The notes under the pieces are model-generated. The model was not told the DNA's origin and searched no databases. It saw only the letters and a list, made by a program, of their open reading frames with translations. The position numbers and the translations under genes were made by a program. Below, one piece after another: positions 17,803 through 27,143 of a stretch of DNA of 64,000 nucleotides. The stretch is from Leptonema illini DSM 21528 (GTDB taxonomy: Bacteria > Spirochaetota > Leptospiria > Leptospirales > Leptonemataceae). Every line of letters begins with the position of its first letter. Within the stretch, counting starts at the first letter, position 1. The stretch spans positions 1,601,980 through 1,665,979 of the forward strand of contig NZ_JH597773.1 of NCBI RefSeq assembly GCF_000243335.1, written 5' to 3'.

Positions 17803-19140
17803 TCAGTTTCCCGCTCTTACACAGCGGACTCTGTTATTCAGGCGCAGGATATCGCCCTGTGGGCCATGATAGTAAAAGAGTCCCTGCCCGAGATTCGCCG
17901 ACGAGGCCCCTTCTTCGGTGGCTATGTTCGTTTTATCGTTGCTGCGCTGTGCTCCCGCTCCATGAACATCAAGCATGGAACCGGTCATATAGCCGAGTGC
18001 CCGACCGAAAGATAAATAAGTGGCATTGGTAGCGCTCTGTGCATCATTATCGTTATCCACATGCGTGGTTGATGCCCAGTAATAGCCCCAATCGGTGCAA
18101 CCATTCTCATTTGTGAACGAGGTCGCCGAAAATTTTGCATCCAGTGCAGCGCCTGACGTCGTATCGGGTGAGCGCGAATAGTCGACGATACTCTGCAGCT
18201 CCTTCACATTCGGCAATCGCCAGTCAGTCTCCCCGGCAAGCGACAGATTCTCACAATAATCGACCGCATCCTGCCAGTTCGTCGACGAGGCGTCTGCCTG
18301 CTGCCACACAAGTCCCGTCGCGTCATCCGTTACAGTGGCGCCACTATCCGTTACGGAAAAATTGTTTTTGCCGTAGTCGGATTCGCCGCGTACACAGCGT
18401 ACATAGTATTTGCTCTTCGTAGCCGGATATCCCTTAATACGCCCATCGACGAAGTTCACGCCAAACATCGTCTTATCGCCATTCATCGTCGTCGATACAT
18501 AGATCGTGGACGTTGCATATTGGGCATCGATGATGCGGTCACCGGCATCTTGATCTCCGAACACGCGATCGAAGGCCGTCGTATCGATAAATGGCGTCAG
18601 GCCTGATGTGTCGGTGCCGAGGTAGGTGCTCGCATCCTTTCCGCTGAACTGAATCAGCGAATAGAGCGTCTTGATATCGGGCAGGCGCCAGTCGCTATGA
18701 CCGCCCAGGGTCAGATTTTCGCAGTATGTGACCGCATCGCTCTGAAATCTTTTGTCAGAGGAGTTAACGAATGTATCATTATTGATGTCCGTACTCCTGG
18801 TCCACATAAGCCCTGTTACATTGTCTGTAACCGTTCCGTTTCCGTTATTCGTATAAGACGGCTGGTTGCCGCTGTAAGAACCGTCATAACCGAGACCGCT
18901 ACAGCTTACCGTAGCGCTTGTGGTGGAATCGTAGCAGAGCGTCTGTTTAGTATCGACAACCTTATATTTACCTGTTGCGGTCGTCGTCGGTACATCCGTC
19001 GCCGAATTCGCTACGCCTGTAGAGCAGCCGGCTGAACCGCCCGTTGCAAGCAGAGCCAGAGCGGCTGAATTATCGTCGCTGCTCTTGCCGCACCCATGTA
19101 GCAGAGCCGCCAGAAGCAGGAATGAAATCGCTTTCATCAT
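17803..19140 (-). CDS. Lipoprotein with two DUF1566 (Lcl C-terminal) domains
   Basis: A 445-residue secreted protein. The N-terminus MMKAISFLLLAALLHGCGKSS is a lipoprotein signal with lipobox LLHGC (Cys near residue 17). The mature protein has two DUF1566 domains, each starting with a VTD-x-TGLMW or VTDDATGLVW motif, then a YCENL(S/T)L segment and a DWRLP(D/N)xKxL motif (first near residues 105-160, second near 268-315). This fold is related to C-type lectin-like/sulfatase-modifying domains and is common in surface proteins of unknown role. AGGAG lies 10 bases upstream of the start. A strong terminator follows. Confidence 0.85.
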   Translation of the reverse strand: MMKAISFLLLAALLHGCGKSSDDNSAALALLATGGSAGCSTGVANSATDVPTTTATGKYKVVDTKQTLCYDSTTSATVSCSGLGYDGSYSGNQPSYTNNGNGTVTDNVTGLMWTRSTDINNDTFVNSSDKRFQSDAVTYCENLTLGGHSDWRLPDIKTLYSLIQFSGKDASTYLGTDTSGLTPFIDTTAFDRVFGDQDAGDRIIDAQYATSTIYVSTTMNGDKTMFGVNFVDGRIKGYPATKSKYYVRCVRGESDYGKNNFSVTDSGATVTDDATGLVWQQADASSTNWQDAVDYCENLSLAGETDWRLPNVKELQSIVDYSRSPDTTSGAALDAKFSATSFTNENGCTDWGYYWASTTHVDNDNDAQSATNATYLSFGRALGYMTGSMLDVHGAGAQRSNDKTNIATEEGASSANLGQGLFYYHGPQGDILRLNNRVRCVRAGN

Positions 19141-19297
19141 GGTTTCGTTTCTCCTGGCATCAGAATAGCCCCTGTCCTATTGCGAATCGACCGGGCCAAG
19201 CGGTTCGCACCCTTTTTTCGGGGAAAAAGTGCGAGTCTCAGATTGGAATGGATGTTAAAAAGCTTGCTGCATTCTGCTCGATCTCTGATGGTCACTT

Positions 19298-20377
19298 ATG
19301 CTGATCCCGGCAATCTCAATTGGAGTAGGATTTTTCTCAATGCTGTTCGTTCTGACCGCTGGCAGAGGCACGCTTGCCGGTCGTCTGCTTGTGGCCCTCA
19401 TCCTCGTGCTCACGCTGCCCCATCTCGTCCATATCATCGAACCCGTACCTCAAAGCTGGCCTCGTCTGCTGCATAGCTTTATGGGAAGCCATGCCTTTCT
19501 GCTCGGTCCGATGCTCTATCTTTTTGTGATGGAGAAGGTCGATCCGACGCGAAAGCTGCGAACCATCGACGGGGTGCATTTCCTGCCCTTTCTGCTTTCT
19601 GTCCTTTCTTTCTTCGTCTTCAAGCCAGCTCCGGGAAGTCCGCCCATCGCACTTGCTGGCATCCTCTTTCTCAGCGTCGCCGGATACACGGTTGCATCGA
19701 TTTACCGTATTTCGGATTCTCTGCCCGATCCGCTTTATAACTACGGCATAAGGGTTCCCGTGCGGGGACATATACTCCAATGGACGGTGGGGATGACAGG
19801 GTTCCTCTGGACGGCCCAGGTTATCATTCATAAGTGGCTTCCCCACAGAGAAGGGGCGTTCTTCAGAGGGCTGATCATTATTGCGTATACCGTGTGCATC
19901 TGCTACATCGCTATACTGTTTCTGCTTTCTGTACAGCGACCCGATTCGGAGCCGTCTGGCGAGTCGAGGCCGAAGGGCAGGTACGAGAGATCGGGCCTGA
20001 AAGAGGATCAGAGCGCCGACCTGATGCGAAAGATCGAACGTCTGATGCGGGAAGAAAAGCCTTTTCTTGATCCGAATTTCTCACCGGCCGACCTATCTGT
20101 GTCGTTACAGATCCCGATCTATCAGATCAGTCAGGTCATCAATCAGGAGACGGGAGCGAACTTCTATACCTTCGCAAACAGATACAGGATCGAGCATGTC
20201 GTTGAGAGGCTGAGACAGACCGAAGAATCGGTTAACCTTCTTCACCTTGCCCTGAATGCGGGATTCAATTCAAAGTCGACGTTCAACAGCGCGTTCAAAA
20301 AGGCGACGGGTATGACGCCCTCGGAATACTATCGATCTATGAAAGACGAGAAATCGCTGATGCCTGAAGGCGCCTGA
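19298..20377 (+). CDS. AraC-family regulator with N-terminal membrane domain
   Basis: A 359-residue protein with six or seven transmembrane helices (residues 1-215) and a C-terminal AraC-type DNA-binding domain (about residues 255-350). The second helix-turn-helix and its flank (HLALNAGFNSKSTFNSAFKKATGMTPSEYYRS) match the family signature. Such membrane-anchored AraC proteins sense a signal at the membrane and bind DNA from there. The start at 19298 has no clear ribosome-binding site. An in-frame ATG at 19340 (residue 15) has GGAGTAGGA in reach and is an alternative. The target genes are unknown; the divergent lipoprotein at 17803 is a candidate. Confidence 0.88.
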   Translation: MLIPAISIGVGFFSMLFVLTAGRGTLAGRLLVALILVLTLPHLVHIIEPVPQSWPRLLHSFMGSHAFLLGPMLYLFVMEKVDPTRKLRTIDGVHFLPFLLSVLSFFVFKPAPGSPPIALAGILFLSVAGYTVASIYRISDSLPDPLYNYGIRVPVRGHILQWTVGMTGFLWTAQVIIHKWLPHREGAFFRGLIIIAYTVCICYIAILFLLSVQRPDSEPSGESRPKGRYERSGLKEDQSADLMRKIERLMREEKPFLDPNFSPADLSVSLQIPIYQISQVINQETGANFYTFANRYRIEHVVERLRQTEESVNLLHLALNAGFNSKSTFNSAFKKATGMTPSEYYRSMKDEKSLMPEGA

Positions 20378-20392
20378 AAATTCCTGAACGAA

Positions 20393-21748
20393 TCAGATCC
20401 TCTGCCTTATATATTCTACGATGGCTCTGTTATGTTCTTTCACGGAATCCGGAACGTCCCAGGTCCACTCGAATCCGTCCTGCACCCAGGAGCGAACGTT
20501 CATCTCTCGTTTTGAGAAGGGCGGAAACCGTTCGTTCTGGAATCCCGGAACATCGACCCAGTATCCGCTGAACATCAGGGCCGCCGTTGCAGGATCATAA
20601 AGCGGCGTCGCCTCGGGATGCGGATCGCTCTGCAAGAGGTCAAGTCGGAGCGGACGCAGATCATACGAGGCGAATTGCCCGGACTTCATACCCGGCGGCA
20701 AGATGACCTGATGTTCGTTCATATCAGATTCGCCAAGATCGGGAAAGAGCAGATTACGAAATATGTGGCCTGCGATCTCGGTGAGCACGGAGATGTGAAA
20801 GGTTCCGGCCGACGGGTAGAGCGCATGCGATCCCTCGGCCACGGCCACAACGGGATGACCGTTCACGAGAGGCGTATGCTCATGATCAAATCGTACAGTC
20901 GTTCGTCCCTGCGTCCAGCCGAGCAGCTTTTCAAGATAGAAGATGGGCTGGTTCTCAAGATGCGCTCCGAGAGTCAGCTTTACCGGCACGTCGCCTTCAA
21001 ACATGACCGTAAGGCTTTCGCGATCAAAGATATGCGGACCGACATTCAGAAGCTTCGCAATGCCCGTCTTTGGATCAAAGGCATAGAACGTATGATAGTT
21101 AATGTACGACCGCTCAGCTTCGTCCTCCATATACGAATAATAGACGACACAATCTCGATAGCTTCCCTTCTGTCTGTAAAACGAGGAGTCGGCCAGGCCA
21201 AAACCTGACTGATCGAGCAGGTAATCGGCGTGGCCGTTTGTGCGCAGAAATAGATCAAGCTGATCAAAGGGAATGCTTCTTTTGCCAAGCACCGTTTCTA
21301 CGTCGATGCCCGTGCCCTCGCCATCGGGCGGTGTGATCACAAGATCACGCAGCGAAACAGGAAAGAATTCTTCTTCAGGCGAGAACAGCAGAACGGGAGC
21401 GTATTTTTTCGCAAGTCGATCCACCTCTTCGGGACTGCGTCGCAAAGAGTGCTGTATGCAGACCAGCTGCGTCCAGAATGACGAGGCCTGTCCGTCACGC
21501 TCAGCGAACAACGTCAGCGTGTACACGCCGCCTCTCAGTCCGGCCAGATCGAAGCTCGCCCGAAAACCAACGATGGGCTGTATCAGCTCTATTCCATTAC
21601 CCGCACTGTTGCCGTCGAGTCGGGCTGTTAACACCGATGAATCGAGCGACAGCTGTCTCAGAAATTCATCCGGGAATTCGCTCGCCCACTTTAAAAAGAT
21701 GGATAACGATTTTTCGTCATGATTCACGATCAGGAATTGTTCGATCAT
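20393..21748 (-). CDS. VPS62/DUF946-like domain protein
   Basis: The start at 21748 follows a GGAG 7 bases upstream and lies 4 bases after the stop of the patatin gene, giving 451 residues. An N-terminal segment of about 100 residues looks like a beta-sandwich. From about residue 105 (KKYAPVLLFSPEEEFFPVSL) to 370, including AVAEGSHALYPSAGTFH, it resembles the VPS62/DUF946 family, known mostly from plants and fungi and scattered in bacteria. No signal peptide is seen. Its function is unknown. It forms an operon with a lipid-cleaving enzyme, so a role in membrane lipids is possible. The family call is moderate. Confidence 0.65.
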   Translation of the reverse strand: MIEQFLIVNHDEKSLSIFLKWASEFPDEFLRQLSLDSSVLTARLDGNSAGNGIELIQPIVGFRASFDLAGLRGGVYTLTLFAERDGQASSFWTQLVCIQHSLRRSPEEVDRLAKKYAPVLLFSPEEEFFPVSLRDLVITPPDGEGTGIDVETVLGKRSIPFDQLDLFLRTNGHADYLLDQSGFGLADSSFYRQKGSYRDCVVYYSYMEDEAERSYINYHTFYAFDPKTGIAKLLNVGPHIFDRESLTVMFEGDVPVKLTLGAHLENQPIFYLEKLLGWTQGRTTVRFDHEHTPLVNGHPVVAVAEGSHALYPSAGTFHISVLTEIAGHIFRNLLFPDLGESDMNEHQVILPPGMKSGQFASYDLRPLRLDLLQSDPHPEATPLYDPATAALMFSGYWVDVPGFQNERFPPFSKREMNVRSWVQDGFEWTWDVPDSVKEHNRAIVEYIRQRI

Positions 21749-21752
21749 ACCT

Positions 21753-24002
21753 TTACTCCAGAAGAAGCCGCTTCCACTCGTCCATATTGTCCATCGCATG
21801 CCTGTAACCGATCTCGATAAGATCCGGAGCGGCCTTCCAGTTCAGAAGACTGAACTCGTGTACGGGAAGCGTCGTCCAGACCGTCGCCGAGGCACGGGCT
21901 ACCTGATCATGGCTCTCGCCTCCGAGCATGGCAGACCGCAACAGGATCTGTGCCAGTCCAGGGAAATAGGTGCGGCGGCTTCGCGGAAGCATGCGATTCC
22001 AGAGCATTCGAAGAACGGGCGGCGCCTCGCCCGGGCTACGCTGAAGAGCGGCCAGGACGGCATCATTCACGGTGACGTCATTCTCGCCGACATGCACGGC
22101 AAGTACACGGCCGGCGCCTCGCTCTTTCATCACATCGGCGGGCACGTTGTTCATAATGCCGCCATCGACAAGCAGATGCCCGCTGTGCAATAGAGGAGGA
22201 GCGATGCCCGGCAGTGACGAGCTTGCTCGCGTCGCCTTCCACAGACGGCCTCTATCGATTGCAAGAGCCTTTCGATCGGTGAGATCGGCGGCCATAGCAA
22301 AAAAAGGAACGGGCAACTCTTCGATAAACTGCTCGCCAAACGCCTCACGTAACGCATTCGAATACTGTCGTCCGCGTATCATGCTCACAAAGGGAAACGT
22401 ATAATCGCGCAGAGGATTTCGTTCGACGATCAATAATCCGATCATACGCACCACTTCATCGGGCGGCAGTTGCATGGCCATCAGGCCTCCGATAATCGAG
22501 CCCATGCTCGTCCCGCCGATGCTATCAAGCGGAATGCCCGCTTCAAGCAGAGCTCGATAGACGCCGGCGTGCGCAAGGCCGCGAGCGCCTCCGCCGCCTA
22601 ACACTACGCCGACGGAACGGCCGGTCAGATGACGTCCAAGTCTCGCAAAATCCGGTACATGATGTCGTCGAACATGATGATGCCGCACGGAGCGCATAGA
22701 GAGAAAATTTGATGCCGGCGTCCGCGCCCCCGCTCCGTCGTGAAGAATTACAAGCTCCTGATGATCGGCAAGAGGGTCATCCGAAACGTCGGCCCGATGC
22801 AGCCTCTTGATTTCGACCGGACTTAATGACGGACCACCCGAGGCCGAGGCCAGTAAAATGATAGAATCGGCATGGCGCAGGCAGCGACGGGTCCAGGCCG
22901 TATCTGTATATTCGGCGGCAAAGATCGTATAATCGTATTCCTGCTCGAGCACGGCAAGGCGGCGGCTGAACTCCACATCATCCAGCGATCCCTCGCGCTC
23001 CGCACGGGCAGGAACGTCATGGACGCTGACCAGCAGAGTTTTACCGCCTAACGCCTCTCGCAAAAGACTACCGAATTCGAGCGGATCGACGTCCTGATGG
23101 ATCGGTAGAAGGCAGAAGTTCCGCGGATGCGAGCCATGCGTCGTATGACCGTTGATCCGTTGAGCGAGGATGCGCGTGATGGGAAATAAAAGCGTAGGTT
23201 CTTTTCTGATAATTCTTTCAAAGGATTTGCCCGACAGACGTATGAGCTCGCAGTCCCGTACGGCAAAAACGGTGGCTGTGCGCGTTTCACCCGTTAATAC
23301 AGAAAGCTCGCCAAAGACGTCCCCCGGATGAAAAAAGCCGCTGCGTAGAATACGCCCGTCAGCGTCACGATGGATCCATCGCAAACGTCCGTTAAGAACC
23401 ACGTAGAGACCGTCGCCGGCATCGCCCTGACGTAAGACCTCTTCATGGTCAGGGATGCTCATCCATTGCATCATAGGCTCAAGGCGGCGAAGAACGGTGG
23501 CAGGCAGGCTCGAAAACAGATCAAGCCTTTTCAAGAACTGAAGCAAATCCTTTTCGACGGGGCGGAACAGTCTTTTCTTCGACGAACGCAGCCGTCGCCC
23601 GATGACGTCGGCTACGGCTCGAAGCTGCTGTGGATAACGATGCATCAGATCTTCGAAAAGATCGCGGCTGATGCGAATGAGCTCGGAATTCGTTACCGCT
23701 CGCACCGTCGCCTGACGGCGGTCATCGGTTAACAGAGCCGCTTCGCCGAAGTATTCGCCGGCGTTGACCTCGCCGATTACCGTTCCGGCCTGTTCAGCTC
23801 GCAGGCGGCCGCTGACGACGACATACAGGTCGCTCCCGGATTCCCCTTCTTTCAATACGATTCGGCCGGGCTTGAGTTCGAGCGGCTCAGCCTGGCGCAG
23901 TAGATCTTTGATCGTCTCGACGGGCACGGCTTGAAAGAGCTCGGTATTCTGTAAGAATTGAACGAGCGAGATTCCCCGCCGCCGCAGACTTTTTAGATCC
24001 AT
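21753..24002 (-). CDS. NTE-like patatin phospholipase with two cyclic-nucleotide-binding domains
   Basis: A 749-residue protein in the neuropathy-target-esterase style. Two cyclic-nucleotide-binding folds (residues about 15-130 and 165-285), each with a GEYFGE/GDVFGELS-type motif, precede a linker and a patatin domain. The patatin domain (about 455-650) has GGGGARGLAHAGV, the nucleophile elbow GTSMG and the catalytic Asp in DGGIMNN. It probably hydrolyses lysophospholipids at the inner membrane. The cNMP domains may regulate it or act as membrane adaptors; the classical cAMP-binding Arg is not clearly placed in either. It is co-transcribed with the VPS62-like gene. Confidence 0.92.
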   Translation of the reverse strand: MDLKSLRRRGISLVQFLQNTELFQAVPVETIKDLLRQAEPLELKPGRIVLKEGESGSDLYVVVSGRLRAEQAGTVIGEVNAGEYFGEAALLTDDRRQATVRAVTNSELIRISRDLFEDLMHRYPQQLRAVADVIGRRLRSSKKRLFRPVEKDLLQFLKRLDLFSSLPATVLRRLEPMMQWMSIPDHEEVLRQGDAGDGLYVVLNGRLRWIHRDADGRILRSGFFHPGDVFGELSVLTGETRTATVFAVRDCELIRLSGKSFERIIRKEPTLLFPITRILAQRINGHTTHGSHPRNFCLLPIHQDVDPLEFGSLLREALGGKTLLVSVHDVPARAEREGSLDDVEFSRRLAVLEQEYDYTIFAAEYTDTAWTRRCLRHADSIILLASASGGPSLSPVEIKRLHRADVSDDPLADHQELVILHDGAGARTPASNFLSMRSVRHHHVRRHHVPDFARLGRHLTGRSVGVVLGGGGARGLAHAGVYRALLEAGIPLDSIGGTSMGSIIGGLMAMQLPPDEVVRMIGLLIVERNPLRDYTFPFVSMIRGRQYSNALREAFGEQFIEELPVPFFAMAADLTDRKALAIDRGRLWKATRASSSLPGIAPPLLHSGHLLVDGGIMNNVPADVMKERGAGRVLAVHVGENDVTVNDAVLAALQRSPGEAPPVLRMLWNRMLPRSRRTYFPGLAQILLRSAMLGGESHDQVARASATVWTTLPVHEFSLLNWKAAPDLIEIGYRHAMDNMDEWKRLLLE

Positions 24003-24098
24003 CGTTCACAATCCAGAACGATGAGATCCGGCGTCAAGACCAGAACGCGAAAATGCGAAATCGACCGGCGAGGCTACGCCTTTAGAAGCCAGCGGCTC

Positions 24099-25202
24099 CT
24101 ATCCATTTCGCAAGAGCTGAACGGCAAGGCCGCCGTTTGAGAAGCCGAGGCGCTTCTGCCAGGCCATGGCCGTCGCCCTCTGCCACCGCGGATCGCTGCT
24201 TAACCAGGCGATTGTCAGGTCGGGGCGGCTTCTGGCCAGGCCGCCAAGCGCGGCATATAGATTTCGCAGATCTTCGCCGATGCGCTGCCCGTAAGGCGGA
24301 TTACACAGAACAAACGAATCGGGCAGATACGATACATCAGAAAACGAACACTGCTGCCATTCTATAGTGAGGCCCGCACGCCGCGCGTTCTCTTGGGCGG
24401 CCTGAATCGCTCCTGCGTCGCGATCCGAGCCGAAGAATAGAGGCTGCGACTCGGCACGTATCTGCCCTTTCCAGTGTTCGCGCAGCTCTGTAACAAGCTC
24501 GACATACTTCGAAGCGTCCGGCCATGACTGAAAGGCGTAGGTTCTCTCCGTAACAAGGCCGGGCACGATGCGTTTTGCGATCAGGGCGGCCTCGATCAGA
24601 ATCGTACCCGATCCGCAAAACGGATCATACAGAGGCGGACGGTTCCGCGCCCATCCGGAGGCAAGAACCATGGCAGCTGCAAGGTTTTCGCGCAGCGGCG
24701 CCTTCGCCGTCTGCAGGCGATACCCGCGACGGTGAAGATGGTCGCCCGACGTATCGATGCTGATCGTGCATCGATTCTTCACGATACGCACGTATATTCG
24801 CTGCGACGACTCCCCCTCTTCGCCCGGTCTCACGGCGCAATCCTCGTTAAGCCAGTGCAGAAGACGCTCCTGCACGGCCTTCTCGTGATAGAGGCGAGAG
24901 CTTTCACATGTTACCCTGACATCGATCGGAACGGAGGGCGTCAGGAAACGTCCCCACTTAATGCGACGGCATTGCTTCTCGAAGCCGTCAAATCCCGCTA
25001 CAGGAAAAAGCGCGATCCTCTGTAAGATGCGCGACGCCGTGCGCAGGCAGAGGTTAGCCTGAACAACGTCGCGGTCCGTTCCTGAAAAGGCAAGGCCGCC
25101 CACCTCGGGAACGCCCTGAATGCGCAACAGTCGCAGCTCGTTCTGCGCCAGCGTTTCAAGCCCCGGATTGCAGATGCAGAAATAATGATTCAGGTCTTTC
25201 AT
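24099..25202 (-). CDS. THUMP-domain RNA methyltransferase (RlmL/RlmKL N-half, m2G type)
   Basis: The ATG at 25202 gives MKDLNHYFCICNPGLETLA, the usual start of the RlmL family; the frame runs to a TTG at 25286 but without family support. The 367-residue protein has an N-terminal ferredoxin-like/THUMP RNA-binding region (residues 1-150) and a class I methyltransferase domain. The motif near residue 200 (YDPFCGSGTILIEA) binds SAM, and LCNPPYGQR near residue 307 is the NPPY motif of N-methylating enzymes. The likely product is N2-methylguanosine in 23S rRNA (G2445 in E. coli RlmL) or a tRNA; the target is inference. Confidence 0.88.
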   Translation of the reverse strand: MKDLNHYFCICNPGLETLAQNELRLLRIQGVPEVGGLAFSGTDRDVVQANLCLRTASRILQRIALFPVAGFDGFEKQCRRIKWGRFLTPSVPIDVRVTCESSRLYHEKAVQERLLHWLNEDCAVRPGEEGESSQRIYVRIVKNRCTISIDTSGDHLHRRGYRLQTAKAPLRENLAAAMVLASGWARNRPPLYDPFCGSGTILIEAALIAKRIVPGLVTERTYAFQSWPDASKYVELVTELREHWKGQIRAESQPLFFGSDRDAGAIQAAQENARRAGLTIEWQQCSFSDVSYLPDSFVLCNPPYGQRIGEDLRNLYAALGGLARSRPDLTIAWLSSDPRWQRATAMAWQKRLGFSNGGLAVQLLRNG

Positions 25203-25292
25203 CTTCTTTTTTACCGATTGTTCGGCCGCCACAGGAAGCGGATTTCCGGGCCGCAGCAGCCCGAAAAAAACTCTGGCGCCATCCAACCCTGA

Positions 25293-25321
25293 TTGACATA
25301 AATGTCAGTTTTCGCTATATC
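25293..25321 (+). promoter_or_regulatory. Sigma-70-type promoter with overlapping palindrome
   Basis: TTGACA at 25293-25298, a 17-base spacer and TATATC at 25316-25321 form a near-consensus promoter for the amidohydrolase gene. The 14-base palindrome TGACAT-AA-ATGTCA (25294-25307) covers the -35 box, as an operator would. The leader to the ATG at 25395 is about 65-70 bases. Confidence 0.65.
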
Positions 25322-25394
25322 TGGTAGCATGGCGGTCTGCTCAGAGGGCAGGCCAGACCACAAAAAGAGAAATCAGTACATATGGAAGAAGTTC

Positions 25395-27137
25395 ATGACA
25401 TTAATTCAGAATGCGCGCATCTTTAACGGAAGCAAGGCGCCCTCCTTTATCGGAGACATCCGCCTTGAGAACGGTCAAATCAGCGAAATATCAAAGCAGC
25501 CTCTTCAGCCCCGTGCGTTTGAAGAGACGGTCGATGCGACGGGGCTCTGGGCCATGCCGGGCTTTATCGACTTTCACACGCACTACGACGCTGAGATCGA
25601 GATCTCGCCCGATTTGCAGGAGTCCGTGCGTCACGGCGTAACGACCATTACTCTCGGTAGCTGTTCGCTCTCTCTCGCGCTTGGAGATCCGGTCGACCTC
25701 GCCGATATGTTCAGCCGTGTGGAGGCCATTCCGCGCAAGTCCGTTCTTGAGATTCTACAGTCACGCAAAACATGGAACTCGGCCGAGCAGTATCGCAATC
25801 ATCTGAATGATCTGCCGCTCGGCCCGAACGTCACCTCTTTTGCCGGGCATTCGGCGATCCGTACGCATGTTCTCGGTCTGGAGCGAGCGCTGAGCCGCCG
25901 CGCGAAGGTCAGCCGTGAAGAACTGGGCCGCATGAACGATCATCTTGAAGAGGCTCTTGATAACGGCTTTCTTGGCATGTCGATCAACACGCTTGTGTGG
26001 GATAAGATGGACGGCAGTCGCTTTCGCTCTCGACCGCTTCCGTCGACCTTTGCTCCCTGGAGCGAATATAAATTTCTCAACCGCACGTTGAGGCGCCGCG
26101 GAAAGGTCTTTCAGGGCGTTCCGAACGTTTCGACGAAGGTGAACGTCATCATGTTTCTTCTTGAAACGATGGGCATTCTACGTCCGGCGTTGAAAACGAC
26201 CGTTATCTCGCTGATGGACGTCAAATACGATCCGCATCTTTATAAAGTACTCTCTTTGATGGGACGCCTTACGAATACAATTCTAAAATCGGATTTTCGT
26301 TTGCAGGCGTTACCCGAACCCTTCGATCTTTATGCCGACGGAATGGATGTCGTCGTCTTCGAAGAATTCGCCGCCGGAGCTGCGGCCAATCATATTGAAG
26401 ATGAATATGAACGGCGAAGGCTCGTGCAGAATCCGGAATACCGTAACTGGTTTCGCAAGCAATGGACGAACTGGTTTCTGCCAAGAGTGTTCCATCGAAA
26501 TTTCAAAGAGACGAAGATCGTCGAAGCGCCCGATCCTACGCTTCTCGGCAAATCGATCGACGACGTGGGCAGAGAGCGCGGAGTCGATTCGGTAACGGCC
26601 TTTCTCGATCTCGTCGCTGAATATGGAAACAGCATCCGCTGGTATACGGTAATGGCGAATCACCGTCGCGAACCGCTGGAGAAGATCGTTTCTCTGCCCG
26701 ATGTGCTGATCGGATTTTCAGATGCAGGCGCTCATCTTCGCGGCATGGCGCATTACAACTTTCCGCTGCGTATGCTGAAGCTTGTGAACGATTCGCACAG
26801 AGACGGACGCCCTTTTATGAGCCTGGAGCATGCCGTTCACAGGTTAACCGGCGAGATCGCCGACTGGTTCGGAATCGATGCCGGCTATTTAGGAGTAGGC
26901 CGTAGAGCCGATCTTGTGCTCGTCGATCCCGCTAAACTCGACGATTCGCTTGCCCGCGACGTTGAGGCGCCGATGCCGTTTCTTGACGGATTCAAACGCT
27001 GGGTGCGCCGCAACGACGATACGGTGAAGCAGGTGTATATCAACGGACGCCTTGCCGTAAAAAACGGTATTCCAGTACCCGAGCTCGGTCAGAAGAAAGG
27101 CTTCGGCCAGTTCCTCGGCTCACAGATCGGCTACTGA
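25395..27137 (+). CDS. N-acyl-D-amino-acid deacylase-like amidohydrolase
   Basis: The ATG at 25395 follows GGAAGAAG and gives MTLIQNARIFNGS, the usual start of the amidohydrolase_3 class. The 580-residue protein has the composite beta-barrel ends and the metal-binding motif MPGFIDFHTHYDAE near residue 57-70. GFSDAGAHLRG near residue 443 carries the catalytic Asp. It resembles D-aminoacylases and related deacylases, which cleave N-acyl bonds of D-amino acids, but the family also covers dihydroorotase-like enzymes. It is longer than typical D-aminoacylases (about 480-500 residues). It is monocistronic and preceded by a strong promoter. Confidence 0.85.
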   Translation: MTLIQNARIFNGSKAPSFIGDIRLENGQISEISKQPLQPRAFEETVDATGLWAMPGFIDFHTHYDAEIEISPDLQESVRHGVTTITLGSCSLSLALGDPVDLADMFSRVEAIPRKSVLEILQSRKTWNSAEQYRNHLNDLPLGPNVTSFAGHSAIRTHVLGLERALSRRAKVSREELGRMNDHLEEALDNGFLGMSINTLVWDKMDGSRFRSRPLPSTFAPWSEYKFLNRTLRRRGKVFQGVPNVSTKVNVIMFLLETMGILRPALKTTVISLMDVKYDPHLYKVLSLMGRLTNTILKSDFRLQALPEPFDLYADGMDVVVFEEFAAGAAANHIEDEYERRRLVQNPEYRNWFRKQWTNWFLPRVFHRNFKETKIVEAPDPTLLGKSIDDVGRERGVDSVTAFLDLVAEYGNSIRWYTVMANHRREPLEKIVSLPDVLIGFSDAGAHLRGMAHYNFPLRMLKLVNDSHRDGRPFMSLEHAVHRLTGEIADWFGIDAGYLGVGRRADLVLVDPAKLDDSLARDVEAPMPFLDGFKRWVRRNDDTVKQVYINGRLAVKNGIPVPELGQKKGFGQFLGSQIGY

Positions 27138-27143
27138 AAGATT

